Source: Mimachlamys varia
Lineage: Eukaryota > Mollusca > Bivalvia > Pectinida > Pectinidae
DNA: 64,000 nt
Assembly: GCA_947623455.1 (NCBI GenBank)
Contig: OX392529.1
Location: forward strand, 63,425,686-63,489,685
Direction: 5' to 3'
The first letter of the stretch is position 1. Every line of letters begins with the position of its first letter. The position numbers and the translations under genes were made by a program. Below the pieces are notes generated by a model. It ran no database searches. It was not told the DNA's origin and was given only the letters and a program-made list of their open reading frames with translations. Of the stretch, positions 11,801 to 26,800 are shown piece after piece.

Positions 11801-14800
11801 TACAGGAATTTATACCCTGGGTATCTCCGGTACGGGGATTTATATCCTGGGTATCTCCGTTAAGGGGATATATACCCTGGATATCTCCGGTACGGGGATT
11901 TATACCCAGGGTATTTCCGGTACGGGGATTTATATCATGAACATCTCTGTTTCCGAGATTTGTACACCGGGCATCTCCAGTACGGAAATATATGCCGTGG
12001 ATATCTCTGGTACGGGGATTTATACCCTGGATATCTCCGGTACGGGGATTGGTACCCTGGATATTTCCGGTACGGGTATTTATACCACGGATATCTCCGG
12101 TACAGGGATTTGTATCCTGGATATCTCCGGTACGGGGATTTATATCCTGGACATCTCCGGTACGGGGATTTATATCCTGGGGGATCTCCGGTACGGGGAT
12201 TTATACCCTGGATATCTCCAGTACAGGGATTTGTATCCTGGATATCTCCGGTACAGGGATTTATACCCTGGGTATCTCCGGTACGGGGATTTATATCCTG
12301 GGTATCTCCGTTACGGGGATTTATACCCTGGATATCTCCGGTACGGGGATTTATACCCTGGATATCTCCGGTACGGGGATTATATCCAGGATATCTCCGG
12401 TACGGGGATTTATACCCTGGGTATCTCCGGTACGGGGATTTATATCCTGGGTATCTCCGTTACGGGGATTTATACCCTGGATATCTCCGGTACGGGGATT
12501 TATACCCTGGATATCTCCGGTACGGGGATTATATCCAGGATATCCCCGGTACGGGGATTTATATCCTGGGTATCTCCGGTTCGGGGATTTATATCCTGGG
12601 TATCTCCGGTACGGGGATTTGTACCCTGGATATCTCCGGTACGGGGATTTATACCCCGGATATCTCCGGTACAGGGATTTATACCCTGGATATCTCCGGT
12701 ACGGGGATTTATATCCTGGGTATCTCCGGTACAGGGATTTATACCTTGGGTATCTCCGGTACAGTGCTTTTACCCTGGATATCTCCGGTACGGGGATTTG
12801 TATCCTGGGTATCTCCGGTACGGGGATTTGTATCCTGGGTATCTCCGGTACGAGGATTTATATCCTGGGTATCTCCGGTACAGGGATTTATGCCATGGAC
12901 ATCTCCGGTACGGGAATTTGTACCCTGGTATCTCCGGTACGGGGATTTATACCCTGGATATCTCCTGTAAGGAGATTTATACCCTGGTATTTCCGGTACG
13001 GGAATTTGTGCCCTTTATATCTATGGTACGGAGATATCTCCGGTACCGGGATTTGTACCCGGGATATCTCCGGTACCGGGATTTGTATCCTGGGTATCTC
13101 CGGTACCGGGATTTATACCCTGGTATTTCCGGTACGAGGATTTATACCTTGTATATCTCCGGTACGGGGATTTGATTTGTACCCTGTATATATATGGTAC
13201 CGGGATTTATACCCTGTATATCTCCGGTACGGGGATTTGATTTGTACCCTGTATATCTATGGTACGGGGATTTTTACCCCGGATATCTCCGGTACGGGGA
13301 TTTATACCCTGTATATCTCCGGTACGGGGGATTTGTACCCTTGACATCTATGGTACTGGGATTTAAACATGTACCCTTGACAATTCTTGTCGGAGATTTA
13401 TACCCGGTACAGGAATTTGAATCCTTGATATCTCCTTTACGGATATTTTAACCTTGGTTTTTAGTAAACTTTTCCGGTACCGGGATTCGTACCAACTTCA
13501 CTACCAAGTGTATATAACTGTACGTACTTTTAAACGCGGAGAATTGTTCTAAGGATGTATTTCGATAAGAGATGTAATATCCAGGATTGTCCCAATTCAA
13601 CGACACTTTCCCACTCCACCAATCACTATATATACTGTTTTTGATTTTTTTTATATACATTATAAACTTATTTTCTTCAATATTGAAAATTATTCCTGAA
13701 TGTTTAATATTCATAATAGGTCACAAACTTTTTTCGGGTATGGGAATTAATTTTTAATATGATTACGTGTAATTTGAAGAAAAATGATGGGACTCTTATA
13801 AATAACGACGTTTGTGTAGATTTTCCCTCGCTGACGAGATGTTAGAGCATACGCCCATGTTATTTATGAGTTTTACACAATAGCAGAGAAATTTTGCCAA
13901 GACTTGCTGAACTCTGTATCCAAAGTGACGCGATAATCTAATCCGTGCCAATATTACATCCATGCCAATAATGTTTGCCGGTGTGGCCTACTGTCAATGT
14001 CCTACTCGTCTTCCCGGTCATACCTTCCCGTACTGGCTGGGTCTCATTCTCATGGTGACTGTGTGGCCCACTGTCATACCTTCCCGTACTGGCTGGGTCT
14101 TATTCTCGTGGTGTCTGTATGGCCCACTGTCATACCTTCCCGTACTTGCTCGGTCTCATTCTCGTGGTGTCTGTATGGCCCACTGTCATACCTTCCCGTA
14201 CTGGCTGGGTCCCATTATCGTGGTGTCTGTGTGGCCCACTGTCATACCTTCCCGTACTGGCTGGGTCTCATTCTCGTGGTGTCTGTATGGCCCACTGTCA
14301 TACCTTCCCGTACTTGCTCGGTCTCATTCTCGTGGTGTCTGTATGGCCCACTGTCATACCTTCCCGTACTTGCTGGGTCTCATTCTCGTGGTGTCTGTAT
14401 GGCCCACTGTCATACCTTCCCGTACTTGCTGGGTCCCATTCTCGAGGTGTCTGTGTGGCCCACTGTCATACCTTCTCGTACTGACTGTGTCTCATTCTCG
14501 TGGTGTCTGTGTGGCCCAATGTCATACCTTCCCGTACTGGCTGGGTCTCATTCTCGTGGTGGCTGTGTGGCCCACTGTAATATCTTCCCGTACTGGTTGG
14601 GTCTCATTCTCGTGATGTCTGTATGGCCCACTGTCAAACCTTCCCGTACTGGCTGGGTCTCATTCTCGTGGTGTCTGTGTGACCCACTGTCATACCTTCC
14701 CGTACTGACTGGGTCTCATTCTCGTGGTGTCTGTATGGCCCACTGTCAAACCTTACCGTACTGACTGTGTCTCATTCTCGTGGTGTCTGTGTGGCCCACT

Positions 14801-17800
14801 GTCATACCTTCCCGTTGGCTGGGTCTTATTCTCGTGGTGGCTTTGTGGCCCACTGTCATACCTTCCCGTACTGACTGTGTCTCCTTCTCGTGGTGTCTGT
14901 GTGGCCCACTGTCATACCTTCCCGTACTGACTGGGTCCCATTCTCGTGGTGTCTGTGTGGCCCACTGTCATACCTTCCCGTACTGGCTGGGTCTCATTCT
15001 CGTGGTGTCGTGTGGCCCACTGTTATACCTTCCCGTACTGGCTGGGTCTCATTCTCGTGGTGTCTGTGTGACCCACTGTCATACCTTCCCGTACTGACTG
15101 GGTCCCATTCTCGTGGTGGCTGTGTGGCCCACTATCATACCTTCCCGTACTGGCTGGGTCTCATTCTCGTGTCTGTATGGCCCACTGTCATACCTTCCCG
15201 TACTGACTGGGTCCCATTCTCGTGGTGGCTGTGTGGCCCACTGTTATACCTTCCCGTACTGGCTGGGTCTCATTCTCGTGGTGTCGTGTGGCCCACTGTC
15301 ATACCTTCCCGTACTGGCTGGGTCTCATTCTCATGGTGTCTGTGTGGCCCACTGTCATATCTTTCCGTACTGGCTGTGTCTCATTCTCGTGGTGTCTGTG
15401 TGGCCCACTGTCATACCTTCCCGTACTGGTTGGGTCTCATTCTCGTGGTGTCTCTATGGCCCACTGTCATACCTTCCCGTACTGACTGTGTCTCATGGTG
15501 TCTGTGTGGCCCACTGTCATACCTTCCCGTACTTGCTGGGTCTCATTCTCGTGGTGTCTGTGTGGGTCAGTGTCGAAGGTATAGGCGTGTAGCCTATACA
15601 AGTCTATATCTGGGGTTATAGGTGTAAGGCAGCGCCTATATCAGTCTTTATCTGGGGTTATAGGTGTAAGGCAGCGCCGTTATCAGTCTTTATCTGGGGT
15701 TATAGGTGTAAGGCAGTGCCTATATCAGTCTTTATCTGGGGTTATTGGTGTAAGGCAGCGCCTATATAAGTCTTTATCTGGGGTTATAGGTGTAAGGCAG
15801 CGCCTATATAAGTCTTTATCTGGGGTTATAGGTGTAAGGCAGCGCCTATATCAGTCTTTATCTGGGGTTATAGGTGTAAGGCAGCGCCTATATCAGTCTT
15901 TATCTGGGGTTATAGGTGTAAGGCAGCGCCTATATCAGTCTTTATCTGGGGTTATATGTGTAAGGCAGCGCCTATATCAGTCTTTATCTGGGGTTATAGG
16001 TGTAAGGCAGCGCCTATATCAGTCTTTATCTGGGGTTATAGGTGTAAGGCAGCGCCTATATCAGTCTTTATCTGGGGTTATAGGTGTAAGGCAGCGCCTA
16101 TATCAGTCTTTATCTGGGGTTATAGGTGTAAGGCAGCGCCTATATCAGTCTTTATCTGGGGTTATAGGTGTCAGACAGCGCCTATATCAGTCTTTATCTG
16201 GGGTTATAGGTGTAAGGCAGCGCCTATATCAGTCTTTATCTATATCAGTCTATATCTGGGGTTATAGGTGTAAGGCAGCGCCTATATCAGTCTTTATCTG
16301 GGGTTATAGGTGTAAGGCAGCGCCTATATCAGTCTTTATCTGGGGTTATAGGTGTAAGGCAGCGCCTATATCAGTCTTTATCTGGGGTTATAGGTGTAAG
16401 GCAGCGCCTATATCAGTCTTTATCTGGGGTTATAGGTGTAAGGCAGCGCCTATATCAGTCTTTATCTGGGGTTATAGGTGTAAGGCAGCGCCTATATCAG
16501 TCTTTATCTGGGGTTATAGGTGTAAGGCAGCGCCTATATCAGTCTTTATCTGGGGTTATAGGTGTAACGCAGGGCCTATATCAGTCTTTATCTGGGGTTA
16601 TAGGTGTAAGGCAGCGTCTATATCAGTCTTTATCTGGGGTTATAGGTGTAAGGCAGCGCCTATATCAGTCTTTATCTGGGGTTATAGGTGTAAGGCAGCG
16701 CCTATATCAGTCTTTATCTGGGGTTATAGGTGTAAGGTAGCGCCTATATCAGTCTTTATCTGGGGTTATAGGTGTAAGGCAGCGCCTATATCAGTCTTTA
16801 TCTGGGGTTATAGGTGTAAGGCAGCGCCTATATCAGTCTTTATCTGGGGTTATAGGTGTAAGGCAGCGCCTATATCAGTCTTTATCTGGGGTTATAGGTG
16901 TAAGGCAGCGCCTATATCAGTCTTTATCTGGGGTTATAGGTGTAAGACAGCGCCTATATCAGTCTTTATCTGGGGTTATAGGTGTAAGGCAGCGCCTATA
17001 TCAGTCTTTATCTGGGGTTATAGGTGTAAGGCAGGGCCTATATCAGTCTTTATCTGGGGTTATAGGTGTAAGGCAGCGTCTATATCAGTCTTTATCTGGG
17101 GTTATAGGTGTAAGGCAGCGCCTATATCAGTCTTTATCTGGGGTTATAGGTGTAAGGCAGCGCCTATATCAGTCTTTATCTGGGGTTATAGGTGTAAGGC
17201 AGCGCCTATATCAGTCTTTATCTGGGGTTATAGGTGTAAGGCAGCGCCTATATCAGTCTTTATCTGGGGTTATAGGTGTAAGGCAGCGCCTATATCAGTC
17301 TTTATCTGGGGTTATAGGTGTAAGGCAGCGCCTATATCAGTCTTTATCTGGGGTTATAGGTGTAAGGCAGCGCCTATATCAGTCTTTATCTGGGGTTATA
17401 GGTGTAAGACAGCGCCTATATCAGTCTTTATCTGGGGTTATAGGTGTAAGGCAGCGCCTATATCAGTCTTTATCTGGGGTTATAGGTGTAAGGCAGCGCC
17501 TATATCAGTCTTTATCTGGGGTTATAGGTGTAAGGCAGCGCCTATATCAGTCTTTATCTGGGGTTATAGGTGTAAGGCAGCGCCTATATCAGTCTTTATC
17601 TGGGGTTATAGGTGTAAGGCAGCGCCTATATCAGTCTTTATCTGGGGTTATAGGTGTAAGGCAGCGCCTATATCAGTCTTTATCTGGGGTTATAGGTGGA
17701 AGGCAGTGCCTATCCTTATTGGCAAATAAAACGTTTTTTTTTCCTTTTTGCAGTAAGACTGCTCGTGTAAATTTACCATTGCTGCAAAGTGCTGCACCCA

Positions 17801-20800
17801 AATAGTTGAAGTCTGCAACATGTTCTTATTTTTTTTATTAAAGAAAGAATTGTTTATTATCAAGCTAAGATGATGTACGTTTAGACTCAAATATCATTGT
17901 TTTGGTGTTGTTAATGTTAATTGAGAGTTGCCACGTGAGGCAATATTGCTCTAAGTCATGTAGAGATTTCTGTAAGCCGGCTGCAGGCTCGGACAAAATC
18001 AATAGATCGTCTGGATTGCCAATATCAATATTATCCAACTTTACCGGGTTGTGTATCAATATGTCTGAAAGTTCATTGATAACCATATGTACATGTTAAA
18101 GAGTGTTGGGCTTTGACTATATTCTTGTTTGACACCATGGGACACAAAATATTTTAAAATTCAGTAAAGAAATAGTTTTATTATAAATATCACTGATTAC
18201 ATAGACAATACCCTTCACCATGCCATGTTGTGTAGGTTTGATCCCTTTTGAAGTCCACAAAGCATACATTTATACCTTCTCTGATTGTGAAGATTGAGTA
18301 AGTAGTATTTTGAGTACAAAAAAAATATCCGTAGTGTTGATATATTTTTTCTAAATCCAAACTGGTTTGGACTAATGATTTTTTCCATAAAAACATGAAG
18401 TCTTTTTATTGAAGACTTCGTCCCTTCTCAGAACGTATATGTACTCAGAACGTATATGTACTCAGAACGGATATGTTCTCAGAACGTATACATGTATGTA
18501 CCCAGAACGTATATGTACTCAGAACGTATATGTTCTCAGAACGTATATGTACTCAGAACGTATATGTACTCAGAACGTATATGTACTCAGAACGTATATG
18601 TACTCAGAACGTATATGTACTCAGAACGTATATGTACTCAGAACGTATATGTTCTCAGAACGTATATGTTCTCAGAACGTATATGTACTCAGAACGTATA
18701 TGTACTCAGAACGTATATGTACTCAAAACGTATATGTACTCAGAACGTATATGTACTCAGAACGTATATGTACTCAGAACGTATATGTTCTCAGAACGTA
18801 TATGTACACAGAACGTATATGTAATCAGAACGTATATGTACACAGAACGTATATGTACTCAGAACGTATATGTACTCAGAACGTATATGTTCTCAGAACG
18901 TATATGTACCCAGAACGTATATGTACACAGAACGTATATGTACTCAGAACGTATATGTACTGACTTGCTGTACACTTTACTGGCATGCGTGTGCCAAAAA
19001 ACTATTAATTTTCGTTTTATCTTTCCAAGTGAAACCGAAATGACACGCGACTACGCAATAATCAAGTTGGTAGATAACATATTTTCATTCCTATGCTTTG
19101 TAAAAGGTTTTCGTATCAGCAGGCCGCCTATCTCTACATAGGTGCCAGTTTATCGATGTTTTCAAGTTGTCAAAATGCGATGTATGCTTTGGTGTTTTGA
19201 AGTAAGAAAAACTCGGTGCCTGTTTGAGTAAAACACATCTGACAGGCAGCCAGTGGGCTAGATAACGTTTTATTATTATTCCTGGTACGCCTTGCTCTTG
19301 GATCTTACTGATTGATGGACTGCGGGGACTTGGAAGGGCGGGGTCATCAGGTCAGAGGGGAAGGGTCATCACGTCAGAGGGGAAGGACAATGTCATTAGG
19401 TCAGAGGGGAAGGGCGGGGTCATCAGGTCAGGGGGGAAGGTTGGGGTCGTCAGGTCAGAGGGAAGGGCGGGGTCATCAAACCAGAGGGGAAGGCCGGAGT
19501 CGTCTGGTCAGAGGGGAGTGCGGGGTCATCATGTCAGAAGGGAAGGTCGGGGTCATCAGGTCAGAGTGGAAGGGCGGGGTCATCAGGTCAGAGGGGAAGG
19601 GTCATCACGTCAGAGGGGAAGGACAGGGTCATCGGGTCAGAGGGGAAGGACAAGGTCATCAGGTCAGAGGGGAGGGCGGGGTCATCAGGTCAGAGGGGAA
19701 GGGCGGGGTCATCAGGTCAGAGGGGAAGGGCGGGGTCATCAGGTCACAGTGGAAGGGAGGGGTCATCAAGTCAGAGGAAACGTTTTCTGTCGGAGCCAAA
19801 TTAACATTATCGTTCTCAAATCTAACTCCTCTTTTATTAACATCAGCTTTATCATGTATAATCTACACAGATATATAAACAGCAGCTTCAGCTAGATACT
19901 TCGGATGCCTGAAGCCTGGCAACAGCATTCTCGTGCCTGATGACGTCAGTGAACGCGTGCTTAATGAACTTTCCGTAGGGGGTCAAACGCCAAACTAAAC
20001 TCAAGAACAAAATAAAAGCCACGCCCAAACAGACTGGATGTTATTGTACCCCAGATAACACATACTTACAGACAGAAATGTAAAATACGAGTAAGCTAAA
20101 ACAATAAATGGTACTCCCAATTACTGTACAGGTATACTACGACGGGGAGATGTACTACCATCACAATTACTGTACAGGTATACTACGATAGAGAGATGTA
20201 CTCTCCTCACATTTACTGTACAGGTATACTACGACGGGGAGATGTACTACCATCACAATTACTGTACAGGTATACTACGATAGAGAGATGTACTCCCCTC
20301 ACAGTTACTGTATACTACGATAGAGAGATGTACTCCCCTCACAGTTACTGTACAGGTATACTACGATAGAGAGATGTACTCCCCTCACAGTTACTGTATA
20401 CTACGATAGAGAGATGTACTCCCCTCACAATTATTGTATACTTCGATAGAGAGATGTACTACCCTCACAGTTACTGTATACTACGATAAAGAGATGTACT
20501 ACCCTCACAGTTACTGTATACTACGATAGAGAGATGTACTCCCCTCACAATTATTGTATACTTCGATAGAGAGATGTACTACCCTCACAGTTACTGTATA
20601 CTACGATAGAGAGATGTACTACCCTCACAGTTACTGTATACTACGATAGAGAGATGTACTCCCCTCACAATTATTGTATACTACGATAGAGAGATGTACT
20701 CCCCTCACAATTATTGTATACTACGATAGAGAGATGTACTACCCTCACAGTTACTGTATACTACGATAGAGAGATGTACTCCCCTCACAATTATTGTATA

Positions 20801-23800
20801 CTACGATAGAGAGATGTACTACCCTCACAGTTACTGTATACTACGATAGAGAGATGTACTCTCCTCACAGTTACTGTATACTACGATAGGGAGATATACT
20901 CTCCTCACAATTACTGTATACTACGATAGAGAGATGTACTCTCCTCACAGTTACTGTATACTACGATAGAGAGATGTACTCCCCTCACAGTTACTGTATA
21001 CTACGATAGAGAGATGTACTCCCCTCACAGTTACTGTATACTACGATAGGGAGATATACTCTCCTCACAGTTACTGTATACTACGATAGAGAGATGTACT
21101 ACCCTCACAGTTACTGTACAGGTATACTACGATAGAGAGATGTACTCCCCTCACAGTTACTGTATACTACGATAGGGAGATGTACTCCCCTCACAATTAT
21201 TGTATACTACGATAGAGAGATGTACTACCCTCACAGTTACTGTATACTACGATAGAGAGATGTACTCCCCTCACAATTATTGTATACTACGATAGAGAGA
21301 TGTACTCCCCTCACAGTTACTGTATACTACGATAGAGAGATGTACTCCCCTCACAGTTACTGTATACTACGATAGAGAGATGTACTCCCCTCACAGTTAC
21401 TGTATACTACGATAGGGAGATATACTCTCCTCACAGTTACTGTATACTACGATAGAGAGATGTACTCTCCACACAGTTACTGTATACTACGATAGAGAGA
21501 TGTACTCCCCTCACAGTTACTGTATACTACGATAGGGAGATATACTCTCCTCACAGTTACTGTATACTACGATAGAGAGATGTACTACCATCACAATTAC
21601 TGTACAGGTATACTACGATAGAGAGATGTACTCCCCTCACAGTTACTGTATACTACGATAGAGAGATGTACTCCCCTCACAGTTACTGTATACTACGATA
21701 GGGAGATATACTCTCCTCACAGTTACTGTATACTACGATAGAGAGATGTACTCCCCTCACAATTATTGTATACTACGATAGAGAGATGTACTCCCCTCAC
21801 AGTTACTGTATACTACGATAGAGAGATGTACTCCCCTCACAGTTACTGTATACTACGATAGAGAGATGTACTCTCCTCACAGTTACTGTATACTACGATA
21901 GAGAGATGTACTACCCACACAGTTACTGTATACTACGATAGAGAGATGTACTCTCCACACAGTTACTGTATACTACGAGAGAGAGATGTACTCTCCACAT
22001 TTACTGTATACTACGATAGAGAGATGTACTACCCACACAGTTACTGTATACTACGATAGAGAGATGTACTACCCACACAGTTACTGTACAGGTATACTAC
22101 GATAGAGAGATGTACTCCCCTCACAGTTACTGTATACTACGATAGAGAGATGTACTCCCCTCACAGTTACTGTATACTACGATAGAGAGATGTACTCTCC
22201 TCACAGTTACTGTATACTACGATAGGGAGATATACTCTCCTCACAATTACTGTATACTACGATAGAGAGATGTACTCTCCTCACAGTTACTGTATACTAC
22301 GATAGAGAGATGTACTCCCCTCACAGTTACTGTATACTACGATAGAGAGATGTACTCCCCTCACAGTTACTGTATACTACGATAGGGAGATATACTCTCC
22401 TCACAGTTACTGTATACTACGATAGAGAGATGTACTACCCTCACAGTTACTGTACAGGTATACTACGATAGAGAGATGTACTCCCCTCACAGTTACTGTA
22501 TACTACGATAGGGAGATGTACTCCCCTCACAATTATTGTATACTACGATAGAGAGATGTACTACCCTCACAGTTACTGTATACTACGATAGAGAGATGTA
22601 CTCCCCTCACAATTATTGTATACTACGATAGAGAGATGTACTCCCCTCACAGTTACTGTATACTACGATAGAGAGATGTACTCCCCTCACAGTTACTGTA
22701 TACTACGATAGAGAGATGTACTCCCCTCACAGTTACTGTATACTACGATAGGGAGATATACTCTCCTCACAGTTACTGTATACTACGATAGAGAGATGTA
22801 CTCTCCACACAGTTACTGTATACTACGATAGAGAGATGTACTCCCCTCACAGTTACTGTATACTACGATAGGGAGATATACTCTCCTCACAGTTACTGTA
22901 TACTACGATAGAGAGATGTACTACCATCACAATTACTGTACAGGTATACTACGATAGAGAGATGTACTCCCCTCACAGTTACTGTATACTACGATAGAGA
23001 GATGTACTCCCCTCACAGTTACTGTATACTACGATAGGGAGATATACTCTCCTCACAGTTACTGTATACTACGATAGAGAGATGTACTCCCCTCACAATT
23101 ATTGTATACTACGATAGAGAGATGTACTCCCCTCACAGTTACTGTATACTACGATAGAGAGATGTACTCCCCTCACAGTTACTGTATACTACGATAGAGA
23201 GATGTACTCTCCTCACAGTTACTGTATACTACGATAGAGAGATGTACTACCCACACAGTTACTGTATACTACGATAGAGAGATGTACTCTCCACACAGTT
23301 ACTGTATACTACGATAGAGAGATGTACTCTCCACATTTACTGTATACTACGATAGAGAGATGTACTACCCACACAGTTACTGTATACTACGATAGAGAGA
23401 TGTACTACCCACACAGTTACTGTACAGGTATACTACGATAGAGAGATGTACTCCCCTCACAGTTACTGTATACTACGATAGAGAGATGTACTCCCCTCAC
23501 AGTTACTGTATACTACGATAGAGAGATGTACTACCCACACAGTTACTGTACAGGTATACTACGATAGAGAGATGTACTCCCCTCACAGTTACTGTATACT
23601 ACGATAGAGAGATGTACTCTCCTCACAGTTACTGTATACTACGATAAAGAGATGTACTCTCCACAGTTACTGTATACTACGATAGAGAGATGTACTCTCC
23701 ACAGTTACTGTATACTACGATACAGAGATGTACTCCCCTCACAATTATTGTATACTACGATAGAGAGATGTACTCTCCTCACAGTTACTGTATACTACGA

Positions 23801-26800
23801 TAGAGAGATGTACTCTCCTCACAGTTACTGTATACTACGATAGGGAGATGTACTCCCCTCACAGTTACTGTATACTACGATAGAGAGATGTACTCCCCTC
23901 ACAATTATTGTATACTACGATAGAGAGATGTACTCTCCTCACAGTTACTGTATACTACGATAGAGAGATGTACTCTCCTCACAGTTACTGTATACTACGA
24001 TAGGGAGATGTACTCCCCTCACAGTTACTGTATACTACGATAGAGAGATGTACTCTCCACAGTTACTGTATACTACGATACAGAGATGTACTCCCCTCAC
24101 AATTATTGTATACTTTGATGGAGAGATGTACTCCCCTCACAATTACTGTATACTACGATAGAGAGATGTACTCTCCTCACAGTTACTGTATACTACGATA
24201 GAGAGATGTACTCCCCTCACAGTTACTGTATACTACGATAGAGAGATGTACTCCCCTCACAGTTACTGTATACTACGATAGGGAGATATACTCTCCTCAC
24301 AATTACTGTATACTACGATAGAGAGATGTACTCTCCTCACAGTTACTGTATACTACGATAGAGAGATATACTCTCCTCACAATTACTGTATACTACGATA
24401 GAGAGATGTACTACCCTCACAGTTACTGTATACTACGATAGAGAGATGTACTCCCCTCACAATTACTGTATACTACGATAGAGAGATATGTGTAATTCAG
24501 GATTTTTAGATTCAACATTTAACTGTAACCGATCAAACATAATTAAATTTGCAAGAAAGCAGAATTAAATTTACTTTATTATGCATCATCTGTGTTTGAC
24601 CGTCAATGCATTATTAGCATACAGTTGTAGTTGTCGTACATTGTGCGTGGCTGTGGAAGATTGAAAATGTAGTGAAGCCAAGCCATCACGTGTTGTACAT
24701 GGGTGTGTTCCTACAAGATTATACATTATCTAGAAATGTACGGACAGCATTGTGATGTAAACCATGACATGTATGTATACTTGTGTATATACAGGTGGGG
24801 TTGGCAAAGAACCCGCCGAGGGGACAGAACACGTGATACATTCCCAACGTTTACTTCTAAATTAGAGGCCAATATTACCATACATCTAATACTCATGAAA
24901 TAGCTACTTCAAACAAGAATGTTGGTCTCATTGAAAAATATTCTTTATCCTTGTATGATATGAAAGTGGGCGTATTTGGATATACCTGCTTCTTGTGATT
25001 GAGAATATTACCCCAGTTCTCACTTTGAGGACCTGACATTTACTTGGACGTGACCAAGATCTACATGGCAGTTGTCGTCGATGAAACAGAAAACGCTTAC
25101 TCTTCCGGAACACCTGGTTTTATTTTCGTGTTTGTTTCCAAGGGTCTCCGTTTAAGTCTTCCCTTTGTTTATATTTTGTCCCTAGGTTATTCGATTTTGA
25201 GTTCGACAAATGGTTTAGTTGACGCTTCGATATCTCTTGATTTATTTATTGACCTATATATCAAAATAAATAAGAGAATACCGAAGCGTTAACAAAATCA
25301 TAATTCAAACTCAAAATCGAGTAAACCAGGGCAAAATTTGAACAAAGGAAAGATTAAGGCTATGTTCAAATGCTCTGACTGTTTGTGACGCTACAGCCTC
25401 CGATGGCTTCAGTTTGTTTATATAATTTCAGTTTGTGCCCTCTGGTGATTTTGCTGTAGTTAGGTGTAAGAAAGTCAAACCTTCGGGATCATATTTCTCT
25501 GTCATACTTTTGTACAGTTCTATCATGTCTCGCCTGGCTCTTCAGAATGCCAGTGTTGGTAATTTCAAGCATTGCAGTCTCTCGAGATACGATAGATTAG
25601 TCTTTCCAGGAATTAACTTAGTATCTCTACTTTGTACATTTTCTATTGACTCTATATATATGTTTTATAAGATGTGGGCTCCAGACTCTATATGTTTTAT
25701 AAGATGTGGGCTCCAGACTCTATATGTTTAATAAGATGTGGGCTCCAGACTCTATATGTTTTATAAGATGTGGGCTCCAGACTCTATATGTTTTATAAGA
25801 TGTGGGCTCCAGACTCTATATGTTTAATAAGATGTGGGCCCCAGACTCTATATGTTTTATAAGATGTGGGCTCCAGACTCTATATGTTTAATAAGATGTG
25901 GGCCCCAGACTCTATATGTTTAATAAGATGTGGGCCCCAGACTCTATATGTTTTATAAGATGTGGGCTCCAGACTCTATATGTTTAATAAGATGTGGGCT
26001 CCAGACTCTATATGTTTAATAAGATGTGGGCCCAAGACTCTATATGTTTAATAAGATGTGGGCTCCAGACTCTATATGTTTTATAAGATGTGGGCCCCAG
26101 ACTCTATATGTTTAATAAGATGTGGGCTCCAGACTCTATATGTTTAATAAGATGTGGGCTCCAGACTCTATATGTTTAATAAGATGTGGGCTCCAGACTC
26201 TATATGTTTAATAAGATGTGGGCTCCAGACTCTATATGTTTTATAAGATGTGGGCCCCAGACTCTATATGTTTAATAAGATGTGGGCTCCAGACTCTATA
26301 TGTTTTATAAGATGTGGGCCCCAGACTTGGTTGTTATACTCTACGGTAGGTGTGGTCTCACAGGTCCTTTGTATGAAGCTGGTGATAAGCTGAATAAGTG
26401 TTTAATTTTGCCATACCGTAAATCACCTACAAACCGAAACGGATCACAATTTTTGAGAAAAAGTATTGCTGTCAAATTATCTTTCACCATATTTCTATCT
26501 CCGGCTCCACCAATCGGAATGCTGCAAGCATTCGAAAGCTTTACCCATAGTTTGTTCAGAACGCCGAACATAAGAAATGTATAAAAATAACCCCCAAACC
26601 GCATAGATCTGCAAATAAACGAGAGGTAATACCAGTGGACATCGTCCGGATGAGTCTTGGTAATAAACATAAACAAAGAAAGGGGTGACATTCCGGGTTG
26701 AATTATTGAAGACGAGTAAATGTAGTATTAGAGTTACTCGCTTTATTTCTTCTGATACACCCTCAAAACAGTCTTCGCATATGTATTATATAATTTGGCT

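Noticed and set aside
11697..13175. 492-codon ORF (and overlapping 336- and 450-codon ORFs) suggesting a repetitive protein
   Set aside because: They arise because the unit is 30 bases and has no stop in any plus frame. All three frames are equally open, there is no start context or flanking exon signal, and the array lies in intron 1.
13962..15621. Several 100-255-codon ORFs in the 56-bp array
   Set aside because: Frames rotate through the same three peptides because 56 is not divisible by three. They are repeat artefacts.
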